Origin: Deltaproteobacteria bacterium
GTDB lineage: Bacteria > Desulfobacterota > Desulfuromonadia > Geobacterales > Pseudopelobacteraceae
Reading direction: 5' to 3'
NCBI GenBank assembly: GCA_016182975.1
Contig: JACPFJ010000045.1
Span: 1-60,318, forward strand
Length of the DNA: 60,318 nt
This document shows positions 16,924-25,873 of the stretch, one piece after another. A program made the translations under genes and the position numbers. The notes under the pieces were generated by a model. The model had not been told where the DNA came from. It did no database searches and saw only the letters and a list, made by a program, of their open reading frames with translations. Position 1 is the stretch's first letter. Each line of letters begins with the position of its first letter.

Positions 16924-19311
16924 TTAATTCCGCAGCGGCTTGCCCTTCTTGAGCATGTGCTGGATCCGCTCCAGGGTCTTTTTCTGGCCGCAGAGCCGCA
17001 CAAAGGCCTCCCGCTCCAGATCGAGGAGGTACTCCTCGGTGATCAGGGTGCCGGCCGGGACGTCGCCGCCGGTGATGACGTCGGCGATCGTAGCCGCCAG
17101 GAACTGATCGTACTCGGAGATGAACCCGCCCATGCGCATGTTCCAGAGCTGGGATTTGATGCTGGCGGCCACGCCGCGACCAGGGGCCTTGAGGTCGGTC
17201 AGGGGCCGGGCCGGACGGTAGTTGGCGGCCAGGGCGATGGCCTTCAGCTTGGCGTCGCAGATCCGCTTGTCCAGGTCCATGGTGATGGCATCGCCGCTGC
17301 GCATGAAGCCCATCGGGGCGAGTTCGGCCGCCGACATGCTGACCTTGGCCATGGCGATGTTCATGAAGTTCCTGAAGATGAAAGGGGTGGCGTCGATGTC
17401 GTACTCCTCGGCCAGTTTTATGGCGCGGATGGCCATCTCCTTGGTCCCGCCGCCGGCCGGGAGGAGTCCCACGCCGATCTCCACCAGGCCCATGTAGGTC
17501 TCGGCATGGGGGTTGATGGCGTCGGCATGGAGGCAGGTCTCGCAGCCGCCACCCATGACCAGGTTGTGCGGGGCCGCCACGACCGGGATCTTCGAGTACT
17601 TGATCGCCATCATCGCCTTCTGGAAGCCTTTGACCGTCATGGCGATCTCGTCATAGGCCCCTTCGGCGATCCCCATCACCAGCAGCATCAGGTTCGCGCC
17701 GGCGGAGAACATGGCGCCCTCGTTGGCGATCACCAGACCCACCCCCTCCTCTTCGCTCCGCTTGATCGCCTTGTGGGTCATGGAGAGGATCTCGTTGCCG
17801 ATGGCGTTCATCTTGGTATGGAATTCTAGGCAGAAGACCCCGTCACCCAGGTCGATGACCGAGGCGCCGCTGTTCTTCTCCACCTCCCCGCCGCTCTTCC
17901 TGAGGATGGAGAGGCTGATGTGCCCGGGCTTTTGCGGGACCTCCCTGTAGCCGCCATCCGCGATGCTGTAGTAATGGTTCCTGTTGTCCTCGAACTTGTA
18001 GAAGCGCTCTATGGTCTTGAGAGCGGCCGGCACCTGGACCCCGTCCTGCTCGGCCCGCTCCACGAAGTACTTGACGCCGATGGCGTCCAGCATCTCGAAG
18101 GGGCCGATCTCCCAGTTGAAGCCCCACTTCATGGCGTTGTCCACGTTGACGACGTCGTCGGCGATCTCGGGGATACGGTTGAAGGTGTAGATGAGGGTGT
18201 CGCGCACGTTCGTCCAGGCGAAGCGGGCCGCCTTGTCGTCGCCGCCGATCACCGCCAGGAGGCGTTTCGCGGGGTCGTCGATGGCCTTGGCCGCCTCCAC
18301 CGAGGCGAATTTGGGGCGTTGCGAAGGGGCATACTCGCCGGTTGCATAGTCGTAATAGAAGAAGGAGGTCCCGTTCTCCCCCTTGACCTTCTTGAAGAAC
18401 CCCTGTTTGCTCTTGTTTCCCAGGGGCCCCTTGGCCACCATATCCTTGACGAAATCGGGAAAGCGGAAGATGTCCCGCTGCTCGTCGTTCAGCAGCAGCT
18501 CGAAGGAATTGGCGGCCACGTGCTGGAGGGTGTCGATCCCCACCAGGTCGGCGGTGCGAAAGGCGGCGCTCTTGGGGCGGGCCGTTGCCGGGCCGGCCAC
18601 CGCATCCACCTCTTCCACGGTCATCCCCATTTCGATCATGGTGCGGACACAGTTGCAGATGGCATAGACGCCGATCCGGTTGGCGATGAAGTTGGGGGTG
18701 TCCTTGGCGTAGACGATCCCCTTGCCGAGACGCTTGGCGATGAAGGCCGACATGAAGGCGGTAACCCGCGGATCGGTATGGCGGCAGGGTACGATCTCCA
18801 ACAGGCGCATGTAGCGCGGCGGATTGAAGAAGTGGGTGACCAGGAAGTTTTTGCGCACGCCGTCCGGAAGGCACTCCGCCATCTCGTTTACGGACAGGCC
18901 GCTGGTGTTGGTGGAGAGGATCGCCCCCTCCTTCAGGTTCGGCACGACCTTTTCGGTAAAGAGTCGCTTCTTGATCGCCATGTTCTCGACAACGACCTCC
19001 ACCACCCAGTCGCAGTCGCCCAGCTTCGCCATGTCGTCGTCAAAATTTCCCACCTCGATGCAGCCGGCGTAGGCCGGGAGGAAAAAGGGGGCCGGCTTCA
19101 TCCGCTTCAGCCCCTCCAGGCCGGCAATGGCGACCCGGTTACGCACCGAGTGATCGCCCGCGCTGCGGCCGGCCGCTTTTTCGGTATCATTCGGTTCGCT
19201 CGGCGCCATGTCCAGCAAGAGGACCTGAATGCCGGCATTGGCCAGGTGGGCGGCAATGGTCGCCCCCATAACCCCCGCTCCCAGAACGGCTACCTTGTTG
19301 ATCTGTTTCAT
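16924..19311 (-). CDS. fadN: 3-hydroxyacyl-CoA dehydrogenase/enoyl-CoA hydratase fusion, FadN type
   Basis: 795 residues from ATG 19311 (GGAGGGACACA upstream). The dehydrogenase comes first: NAD motif VAVLGAGVMGATIAAHLA at 8-25, catalytic His in LVTHFFNPPRYMRLLE, C-terminal HAD domains to about 460. The crotonase domain is C-terminal (LEFHTKMNAIG; PHNLVMGGGCETCLHAD; LLPAGGGTKEM). This order, HAD then ECH, is that of Bacillus FadN and the reverse of E. coli FadB. It carries out hydration of enoyl-CoA and oxidation of 3-hydroxyacyl-CoA. Second gene of the operon, 38 bases after the synthetase. Confidence 0.88.
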   Translation of the reverse strand: MKQINKVAVLGAGVMGATIAAHLANAGIQVLLLDMAPSEPNDTEKAAGRSAGDHSVRNRVAIAGLEGLKRMKPAPFFLPAYAGCIEVGNFDDDMAKLGDCDWVVEVVVENMAIKKRLFTEKVVPNLKEGAILSTNTSGLSVNEMAECLPDGVRKNFLVTHFFNPPRYMRLLEIVPCRHTDPRVTAFMSAFIAKRLGKGIVYAKDTPNFIANRIGVYAICNCVRTMIEMGMTVEEVDAVAGPATARPKSAAFRTADLVGIDTLQHVAANSFELLLNDEQRDIFRFPDFVKDMVAKGPLGNKSKQGFFKKVKGENGTSFFYYDYATGEYAPSQRPKFASVEAAKAIDDPAKRLLAVIGGDDKAARFAWTNVRDTLIYTFNRIPEIADDVVNVDNAMKWGFNWEIGPFEMLDAIGVKYFVERAEQDGVQVPAALKTIERFYKFEDNRNHYYSIADGGYREVPQKPGHISLSILRKSGGEVEKNSGASVIDLGDGVFCLEFHTKMNAIGNEILSMTHKAIKRSEEEGVGLVIANEGAMFSAGANLMLLVMGIAEGAYDEIAMTVKGFQKAMMAIKYSKIPVVAAPHNLVMGGGCETCLHADAINPHAETYMGLVEIGVGLLPAGGGTKEMAIRAIKLAEEYDIDATPFIFRNFMNIAMAKVSMSAAELAPMGFMRSGDAITMDLDKRICDAKLKAIALAANYRPARPLTDLKAPGRGVAASIKSQLWNMRMGGFISEYDQFLAATIADVITGGDVPAGTLITEEYLLDLEREAFVRLCGQKKTLERIQHMLKKGKPLRN

Positions 19312-19349
19312 TGTGTCCCTCCGTATCGGTTTATTCAGTTGAACCTGGA

Positions 19350-21164
19350 TCAATTGCCGTTTTCCGCGTACATCCCCTCGATCCTGTCCTTGAACTTTTC
19401 ATAGATGACCTTGCGCCGCAGCTTCAATGTCGGCGTCAGTTCGCCCCCCTCGATGGAAAAGTCGCGGGGGAGGAGCACGAACCTCTTGATGCTCTCATAC
19501 TGGGCCAGCCGTCCGTTTATTTCGGCGACCCTTTGCCCGAGAAGTTCCTCGACCGACTCGGTCATCACCAGATCGTCCATGTCGAAGAAATTGACGTGCC
19601 TTTCCCGCGCATATTCCATGACCCGTTCGTAATTCGGGACCAGCAGCGCGGTCAGATACGGCTTGCGGTCCCCGTAGACGAACGCCTGGGAGATGTATTT
19701 GTCGAGCTTCAACTCGTTCTCTATCGGCTGGGGGGCGATGTTCTTGCCGCCGGCGGTGATGATCAACTCCTTTTTCCGGTCGGTGATGTAGACGAAGCCG
19801 TTTTCGATCTTACCGATGTCGCCGGTCCTGAGCCAGCCGTCCTGGAGCGCCTGGCTGGTCGCCTCGGTGTCCTTGTAATAGCCGGACATCACCTGAGGCC
19901 CCTTGATCAGCAATTCTCCCTCCTCGTCGGTCCTCATCTCGGTATGCTCCAGGATCCTGCCCACGGAGCCGAAGCGGATCGCCTCAAGGGTATTGAAGGT
20001 AACTATCGGGCTTGTCTCGGTCAGGCCGTACCCTTCCAGTATGGGAATGCCTATGATCCAGAAAAACTCGTTGATCGTCTTGTCCAGAGGCGCACCGCCG
20101 GAACAGAAGATGCGCATGTTTCCGCCGAACCGTTCCCGCAGCTTGCGGAAGATCAGCATATCGGCAAGGGCATATTCCAGTGCGGTCAGGATGGGAACAG
20201 GCCGTCTGTCTACATACTTCAGGTCCACATATCTTTTGCCGATCCTGAGGGCCCAGTGAAACAGCCACCTTTTTGCAATCGGCATGGTGTGCACGGTCTC
20301 GAAGATACGCGAATAGATCTTCTCGAACAGCCGGGGGACGCTCACCATGACGGTGGGCCTGACATCCGTCATGTTCTCCGGCACCTTTTCGATGCTGTCG
20401 GCAAAGGCCAGCAGCGCGCCGTTCATGATGGTCATGTAGTAGCCCACGGTCCGCTCCAGCACGTGACTCAGGGGAAGGAAGCTGAGTGCGACCTCGCGAT
20501 CCGACAGCACACCGCACATCCTGGTGCCGAGCCAGGCATCCGCAAGGATGTTCGCGTGGCTCAGCATGACCCCTTTCGGCACCCCGGTCGTGCCGGAGGT
20601 ATAGATTATCGTCAGAAGGTCATCGGGAGCGATCGCGTCGATCCCCGCCTCCAGCGCGCGCCGCTCCTCCGCCGTGATCGCATCGTCGATCTCCGAGAGC
20701 TGATAGAAGGTGCAGACCGGCAGACAGGCATCGCCCAGAAAGCGCTCGAAGGAGATCACCCGCTCCACCCGCGGTATCGCGGCGCGTACCTTGAGCAGCT
20801 TTGAATACTGGAACTTGTTGGAGACGAAGACGATGCTCGCCTCCGAGTGTTTCAGCACATATTCGAGCTGCTCCGGGGTGTTGGTCGGATATATCGGCAC
20901 GCTGAGCGCCCCGGCGGCAAGAATGCCCATATCGGCAATCACCCATCCGGCCCGGTTCTCCGAGAGGATGGCAATCCTGTCTCCCGGCCGGACGTTGAGT
21001 TTCTTGAGCCCACGCGCCACCATGAGGGCCCGTTCGTAATACTGCTCATAGCTCAGGGTCACGTACTTGCCCTGCTTGCGGTACTTAAGCGCAAGCTTCC
21101 CCTTGAACGCAGCGGCGTTCTCGCGCAGCATGGCGGGTACGGATCTATATGGCAGATTTTCCAT
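19350..21164 (-). CDS. fadD: Long-chain acyl-CoA synthetase (AMP-forming)
   Basis: 604 residues from ATG 21164 (GGAAGGTGATACC upstream; the frame extends 27 codons further but that part lies over the promoter). AMP-binding motif YTSGTTGVPKGVMLSHAN, then GYGLTETSPIVTFNT, TGDIGKIENGFVYITDRKKE and TAGGKNIAPQPIE. It activates fatty acids with ATP and CoA at the inner membrane face. First gene of the beta-oxidation operon (synthetase, fadN, fadA, fadE, MBL, OYE reductase, FeS protein). The promoter carries a LiuR-like operator, and the divergent partner is the FadL porin. Confidence 0.88.
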   Translation of the reverse strand: MENLPYRSVPAMLRENAAAFKGKLALKYRKQGKYVTLSYEQYYERALMVARGLKKLNVRPGDRIAILSENRAGWVIADMGILAAGALSVPIYPTNTPEQLEYVLKHSEASIVFVSNKFQYSKLLKVRAAIPRVERVISFERFLGDACLPVCTFYQLSEIDDAITAEERRALEAGIDAIAPDDLLTIIYTSGTTGVPKGVMLSHANILADAWLGTRMCGVLSDREVALSFLPLSHVLERTVGYYMTIMNGALLAFADSIEKVPENMTDVRPTVMVSVPRLFEKIYSRIFETVHTMPIAKRWLFHWALRIGKRYVDLKYVDRRPVPILTALEYALADMLIFRKLRERFGGNMRIFCSGGAPLDKTINEFFWIIGIPILEGYGLTETSPIVTFNTLEAIRFGSVGRILEHTEMRTDEEGELLIKGPQVMSGYYKDTEATSQALQDGWLRTGDIGKIENGFVYITDRKKELIITAGGKNIAPQPIENELKLDKYISQAFVYGDRKPYLTALLVPNYERVMEYARERHVNFFDMDDLVMTESVEELLGQRVAEINGRLAQYESIKRFVLLPRDFSIEGGELTPTLKLRRKVIYEKFKDRIEGMYAENGN

Positions 21165-21204
21165 GGTATCACCTTCCCGGGGGTGGATTTCCATCGTTGC
21201 ACCC

Positions 21205-21233
21205 ACGATAGCTGACCTTAACGCGCATGTCAA
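21205..21233 (-). promoter_or_regulatory. Promoter with LiuR-like operator, acyl-CoA synthetase operon
   Basis: Minus strand: TTGACA (21228-21233), 17-base spacer, TATCGT (21205-21210). The palindrome TTAACGCGCATGTCAA (21218-21233) covers the -35 box. The minus-strand flank TTATACTTGACATG resembles the other two sites. A 17-base spacer suits repression, since MerR activators usually act on 19-20-base spacers. Confidence 0.65.
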
Positions 21234-21584
21234 GTATAATTTCAAAATATTATTTTACTGCGTTCGATTCGCATTCCATTATATCGCCACCAGCCGATAA
21301 CGCTATTCATAATACAATACCCCTCTTACCCTCCCGGAGACCATCAAATTGAAAAACCTGCCTGCCGAGCGCGCCGGTAAATATGGAAGATCTATTAAAA
21401 CCACTGCATTTCCCTGTTGAAAACAGCTAGCGGCCATAGTTGCAGAATCAGCGATCGGATGTTGTTTTTATCTTGTTTACAGGTGGTTACATTATTGCAC
21501 ACAGACAAATCACAGGATTCTCCGGTCAACGCAACCGGCCCGGCGTAATTTTTTATACAAGACCATCAAAAACAAATTTTGTAC

Positions 21585-21613
21585 TTGACATGGACGTCAA
21601 TGTTATATATCTT
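21585..21613 (+). promoter_or_regulatory. Promoter with LiuR-like operator, fadL
   Basis: TTGACA (21585-21590), 17 bases, TATCTT (21608-21613). The palindrome TTGACATGGACGTCAA (21585-21600) overlaps the -35 box. Its left flank TTGTAC is shared with the promoter at 2491-2519. Confidence 0.7.
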
Positions 21614-21693
21614 TCCGGTAAAATATGGTTTTATTATTTCGGCGGACGGACAGAGAGACTTCGGATTTTGAGACAACAAAAAGGAGGAGAACG

Positions 21694-23016
21694 ATGGGAA
21701 AAAAATTGACAATCGCATGTGTGACGGCCTCTGTCATGGGGATCGCCAGCCTCTCCATGGCCGCAGGACTCAGGGTCAACGAGCAGGGGGCCAAGGCCAT
21801 GGGGATGGGCAACGCCTTCGCGGCCCAGGCTGACGATCCGACCGCCCTCTACTACAATCCGGCCGGCATCGCCTTTCTCAAGGGGACACGGGTCAGTCTC
21901 GGGTCGGTGATCATCAGCGTCCCCGAGACCGAATTCAGCGGAACCACCCCTTTAAGCGGAGCGAGCGGCACTACCCCCGTCTTTGAAAAGGCAAAAAAGG
22001 ATCTGTTTATTGTTCCGAGCCTTTACGTCACGTATGCATTGGAGAACATCCCGCTTACGTTCGGCCTCGGGGTAAACTCCATCTATCCGCTGGCAAAGAG
22101 CTGGGATGACAGCAGCGCCTTTCGCAACCAGGTCACGAACATTTCCGTGAAGCCGATCAACTTTCAGCCGACCGTGGCCTATCGTTTCGATGGTCTCAAC
22201 CTGGCGCTGGCCGCCGGCCTCGACGTCACCCATGCCATTGTCAATCTGCAAAAATTTCCATTCGCGCCCGATGCAGCCCAGAGTGCCGTTCCACTGGGAG
22301 CAATGGGTGTCGACGGCACCGCCACCGATTTCGGCTATAACCTCGGCATGAAATGGAAACCTCGCCCCGACCTCTCCCTCGGCGTCGCCTACCGGAGCGA
22401 AATCACCCTGAATATCGACGGCAGGGCCAATTTCCTCGCCACCTCACCAACAGGGCACCTCGTAATAGGGCTGAACGCCGCCAATGCAAATTCCCAGACT
22501 CGCGCCACCTCATCCGCATCCACAACCGTTACGCTTCCGGACAGCCTGACACTCGCTCTTGCCTGGCAACCGACCGAGAGGCTGACCCTGGAGTTCGATG
22601 CCGAGCGGACCGGGTGGAGTTCCTTCAAAAAGCTGGAGATCAATTTTCCCAACCCGCAGTTCGCCAACTTCAACAACCAGCCAACACCCTTGAACTGGGA
22701 GGATGTCTGGGCGTACAAATTCGGCGCGCAATACGCATGGAACAAGAACCTCGATCTCCGCGCCGGTTACATGTACGACACCAACCCGATCCCCGACTCC
22801 ACGCTCGGGCCGATACTCCCTGACTCCGACCGGCACAGCTTCAGTGTCGGTTCCGGCATCCATGTTGACAACATCGCGCTCGACATGGCCTACATGTTCA
22901 CACACTTCGAGGACCGGACGGTCAACAACCAGGACATGGTCAAGCTGGCGGGAGAAAACGGCACCTTTACAAGCGATGTGCACCTTTTCGGCGCAACACT
23001 GACCGTCAGGTTTTAA
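21694..23016 (+). CDS. fadL: FadL/OmpP1/TodX family outer-membrane fatty-acid porin
   Basis: 440 residues from ATG 21694 (AAGGAGGAGAACG upstream). Signal peptide ends at SMAAG; the plug motif follows: LRVNEQGAKAMGMGNAFAAQ-ADDPTALYYNPAGIAFLKG, highly typical of the family. The rest alternates as beta strands, and the C-terminus LFGATLTVRF ends in Phe, as needed for BAM insertion. It lets hydrophobic substrates such as long-chain fatty acids through the outer membrane. The operator at its promoter ties it to the synthetase operon. It is 33 bases ahead of the lipase-like lipoprotein. Confidence 0.9.
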   Translation: MGKKLTIACVTASVMGIASLSMAAGLRVNEQGAKAMGMGNAFAAQADDPTALYYNPAGIAFLKGTRVSLGSVIISVPETEFSGTTPLSGASGTTPVFEKAKKDLFIVPSLYVTYALENIPLTFGLGVNSIYPLAKSWDDSSAFRNQVTNISVKPINFQPTVAYRFDGLNLALAAGLDVTHAIVNLQKFPFAPDAAQSAVPLGAMGVDGTATDFGYNLGMKWKPRPDLSLGVAYRSEITLNIDGRANFLATSPTGHLVIGLNAANANSQTRATSSASTTVTLPDSLTLALAWQPTERLTLEFDAERTGWSSFKKLEINFPNPQFANFNNQPTPLNWEDVWAYKFGAQYAWNKNLDLRAGYMYDTNPIPDSTLGPILPDSDRHSFSVGSGIHVDNIALDMAYMFTHFEDRTVNNQDMVKLAGENGTFTSDVHLFGATLTVRF

Positions 23017-23049
23017 CGTTCAACATTATACCATCAGAGAGGTAACGCC

Positions 23050-25464
23050 ATGAACGCATCCACAATACGATCTCTGCTGTTCATCTGCTTTGTGCTGATA
23101 GTGGGCTGCAGTTCGAATTCGGTCCAGGACACCAGCAGCACCCCCGCCAACACCAGCACCAATGCGGTGGTATTCGACCCCTCCACCGGCGACATCCCGC
23201 TGCCGAACGTCCTGGCTACCGCCACGGCGGCAGACCCCCTGACCGAGTTTGTCGCCACCGGCGCTGCCAAAATCGTCGCCAAAGGCGGCCCCCGACCCGC
23301 CAACACCCCCATGAACCCGGCCGAGGCGCTGGCCTACGTGAACAAATACGAGATGGGCGGCACCAGCGCCGTGTCCGGGGTAAACGCGCCGATCTATATC
23401 CATTTCAGCAGCCCTCTTGATCCCGCCACCGTCACCAGCGCGAACATCAAGGTGTTCCAGACCACCACCAGCAGCACCATCGACCCCGGCGGCCTGACCG
23501 AGAACGGCTCGCTCGACTTCGCCGACGTGACCGGGATGTTCACCATCAAATATACGGCCGGGGGGACCGACCTGTTCCTCTTTCCGAACTTCCCGCTGCT
23601 GCCCGGCGCCAAGTATATGTATGTCGTGACCAGCCGGGTCAAGGATGCCGCCAGCGGCAAAGCGGTCGCAACCTCCCCGCATTTCAACATGCTAAAATCC
23701 CTGTTCCCGCTCGAAGGCCCCTTCTCCGCGCTGGAAGCGGTTCGCGACAACGCCTACACCGATACGACGAAGAGTTCCATCAAGTTCTCCGGCTACGCCA
23801 AGGTCATGAGCGACCTGATCGCAAAATCCGCGACCACGACCATTACCAGTCGCGACGACCTTGCCCTCATGGGCCGTTTCATCACCACCGGCGCGGGCTT
23901 CATCCCGACAGACGCCACCAACACCGCTACCCGTATCCCGATGGAGAGCGCCCTGCGCTCCTTCGCCGCCGGGGCCGGCTTGGGCGGCCTTGCCGGCAAG
24001 ACCTGGACCAACAGCGTCTCCGGAACCGCAACCCTGCCCCCTGCTGCATTCTGGGGAGCAATCCCTGGCGCAGGCAGCGCGCCTGCCACGGTGAACTCCG
24101 TGGTGACCGGTACCTTCAACAGCGCCGATCTCTCCCTGGACCCGGTAATCGTAAAGGCCGATGCAAATAAAACAAACATGGACCTCTCTGCCGTTGCCGG
24201 CGCCTACAACCCGGCCGCCGGTGTGGTGCAGGCATTCCGAAGCGGCGCAAACCTGACCGGTTTCTATCACACGCCCCGATCGGTGCCGTTCGTTTACATC
24301 GCCCCGACAGCCCCGAACGGAAAGCTGGTGATCTTCCAGCACGGCATTACCGGACAGAAGGAACAGGTCGTGGCCGTGGCCGGCGCGCTTACCGCCGCGG
24401 GGTACGCGGTAGTGGCCATCGATCTTCCGCTGCATGGAGCCCTGGCGGTTCCCGGCCACACCACAGGAGATGTATGGGGCCAGGATTTCATGGCCATCGG
24501 CGCACCACTCGCCACCCGCTCCAACGTCCAGCAGGCCGCATTCAACCTGAACCGCCTTGAGCTCACGTTCAGAACCGGCGGATTTGCCCCGGTTGCGGGC
24601 GCGGTCGGCGCCGGGCTTACGGCTGAAATCAAGTACGTATCTCTCAGTCTGGGCTCCATCGTCGGCGCCTACTACCTGGCCGGCAACACCACCCTGGCCA
24701 CCACAGGCGCCCCTTACACGCAGACCACGCTCAACAGCGACATGAAGGGATTTCTCAGCGTGCCCGGCGGGCGCCTGGCCTTTCTGATCCAGAACAGCCC
24801 CGCCTTCGGCCCCAGCGTAAATGCTGGACTTCTTGCCCAGGCTAAGATCACCACGGGATCCCCAACCTACCACCGCTTCTTCCAGGCTACCCAGTCAATA
24901 GTGGACCCGGTCGATCCGGCAACGATGACCACCCCGCTGGCAACCGGCCTGCCGTCCCGTCTCTCCGGACGCATCGCCATCCAGGAGGCGGTCGGCGACC
25001 AGGTCATCCCTAACGACTATACCCGCTTCCTGGGCAATGCACTTGGGGGTCGTGAAGTGCTCGGCACGGCCGGTGCGGCGGTTGCGCCCGGCTTCAAGCA
25101 GCTCGGTTACCTCGGCGTGGCCTCGCCCCGTATTCCGTCTGCGTTCATGTTGACCCTGAACGCAGGAGCTCCGGCGCCCAAGGCGGACTTTGCGGCGGCA
25201 CTGAACAACAACGCGGCTACCACCCCTGCCGAGGGGTACTTCCAGTTCGACCAGTCCGGAATTAACCACGGCTTCCTGATCGACCCGAGGGCTTCAGCCG
25301 CCAATACCGGGCTTGCCCAGTCGCAGATGGTCAACTTTCTGCTGCGCGGTATAGTCGTGGATCCCTCCTTCAGCGGGGCCGGAAAACAGGTGACCGGCAT
25401 CGAGGTCCCTGCGATTCCCTATGACATACGTCTGCCGGCGGTGCTCAGGATCTTCGGATATTAA
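23050..25464 (+). CDS. Lipase-like lipoprotein, Pla-1/cef family
   Basis: 804 residues. Signal peptide with lipobox LIVGC (Cys at about 20), then NAVVFDPSTGDIPLPNVL, the N-terminal motif of the virulence-factor/Pla-1-type lipase family. A hydrolase region has FQHGITGQKEQ (oxyanion segment), IDLPLHG, and the nucleophile elbow VSLSLGSIVGAYY with Ser533. In that elbow the usual GxSxG reads S531-L-S533-L-G. Candidate acid and His lie downstream (QEAVGDQVIP; GINHGFLID). Probably anchored to an outer-membrane leaflet, it would release fatty acids that FadL imports. The operon with fadL and SCP2 supports this; activity is inferred. Confidence 0.75.
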   Translation: MNASTIRSLLFICFVLIVGCSSNSVQDTSSTPANTSTNAVVFDPSTGDIPLPNVLATATAADPLTEFVATGAAKIVAKGGPRPANTPMNPAEALAYVNKYEMGGTSAVSGVNAPIYIHFSSPLDPATVTSANIKVFQTTTSSTIDPGGLTENGSLDFADVTGMFTIKYTAGGTDLFLFPNFPLLPGAKYMYVVTSRVKDAASGKAVATSPHFNMLKSLFPLEGPFSALEAVRDNAYTDTTKSSIKFSGYAKVMSDLIAKSATTTITSRDDLALMGRFITTGAGFIPTDATNTATRIPMESALRSFAAGAGLGGLAGKTWTNSVSGTATLPPAAFWGAIPGAGSAPATVNSVVTGTFNSADLSLDPVIVKADANKTNMDLSAVAGAYNPAAGVVQAFRSGANLTGFYHTPRSVPFVYIAPTAPNGKLVIFQHGITGQKEQVVAVAGALTAAGYAVVAIDLPLHGALAVPGHTTGDVWGQDFMAIGAPLATRSNVQQAAFNLNRLELTFRTGGFAPVAGAVGAGLTAEIKYVSLSLGSIVGAYYLAGNTTLATTGAPYTQTTLNSDMKGFLSVPGGRLAFLIQNSPAFGPSVNAGLLAQAKITTGSPTYHRFFQATQSIVDPVDPATMTTPLATGLPSRLSGRIAIQEAVGDQVIPNDYTRFLGNALGGREVLGTAGAAVAPGFKQLGYLGVASPRIPSAFMLTLNAGAPAPKADFAAALNNNAATTPAEGYFQFDQSGINHGFLIDPRASAANTGLAQSQMVNFLLRGIVVDPSFSGAGKQVTGIEVPAIPYDIRLPAVLRIFGY

Positions 25465-25493
25465 GGATCAAATTTGATATGTTTGAAACAGGC

Positions 25494-25517
25494 AAGGCGG
25501 GGCCCCGGCCCCGCCTT
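25494..25517 (+). terminator. GC-rich hairpin between lipase and SCP2 genes
   Basis: AAGGCGGGGCC-cc-GGCCCCGCCTT is an 11-bp perfect stem with a two-base loop, 30 bases after the lipase stop. There is only a short T run (TTT), so it is more likely a transcript-stabilising or attenuating hairpin than a full terminator. The SCP2 gene starts 31 bases later. Confidence 0.45.
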
Positions 25518-25548
25518 TGGCATCAGAAAATACCAAGGAGGAACACTG

Positions 25549-25854
25549 ATGAGCGAAGATCTCTTCAGCACCCTGCAGGCCGGTTATCGTAAAGGCGTAT
25601 TCAGCGTGCCGACCACGTTCTATTTTTCGGTGGATGACGTCAAGAAGACCTTGACCCTGGACAGCGAGGGGTGCTCCATTCAGGACGGCAAGGCCGTCGA
25701 GGATGCCGATTGCGTCTGCAAGACCAGCGCGGAGATGTTCCGCAGGATCTGGATCGATGGCTACAGGCCGGGGATCATGGATTTCATGGGCGGTTCGATC
25801 AAATCAAACGCCCCGCAACTGCTGCAGCAATTTCTACAGGCCTTCGGGAAATAA
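25549..25854 (+). CDS. SCP2 sterol-carrier domain protein
   Basis: 101 residues from ATG 25549 (AAGGAGGAACACTG upstream). A stand-alone SCP2 domain: FYFSVDDVKKTLTLDSEGCS at 21-40, DADCVCKTSAEMFRRIWIDG and the C-terminal GGSIKSNAPQLLQQFLQAFG. Such domains bind lipids or acyl-CoA in a hydrophobic tunnel. It follows the porin and lipase genes and is plausibly an intracellular carrier for the imported acid. Convergent with dtd, 19 bases apart. Confidence 0.78.
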   Translation: MSEDLFSTLQAGYRKGVFSVPTTFYFSVDDVKKTLTLDSEGCSIQDGKAVEDADCVCKTSAEMFRRIWIDGYRPGIMDFMGGSIKSNAPQLLQQFLQAFGK

Positions 25855-25873
25855 TACGGAAAAACAGAGGGGT

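Larger units (their letters stand above)
21165..21693. other. 529-base divergent regulatory region, fadD operon / fadL
   Basis: No gene is visible. It is markedly AT-rich compared with its flanks. Two promoter-operator pairs sit at its two ends (21205-21233 minus and 21585-21613 plus). The middle (21300-21560) shows no motif I can name. Confidence 0.7.

Noticed and set aside
21165-21693. Riboswitch or small RNA in the fadD/fadL gap
   Set aside because: No conserved aptamer motif or terminator seen; the region is explained by two promoters and AT-rich spacer.
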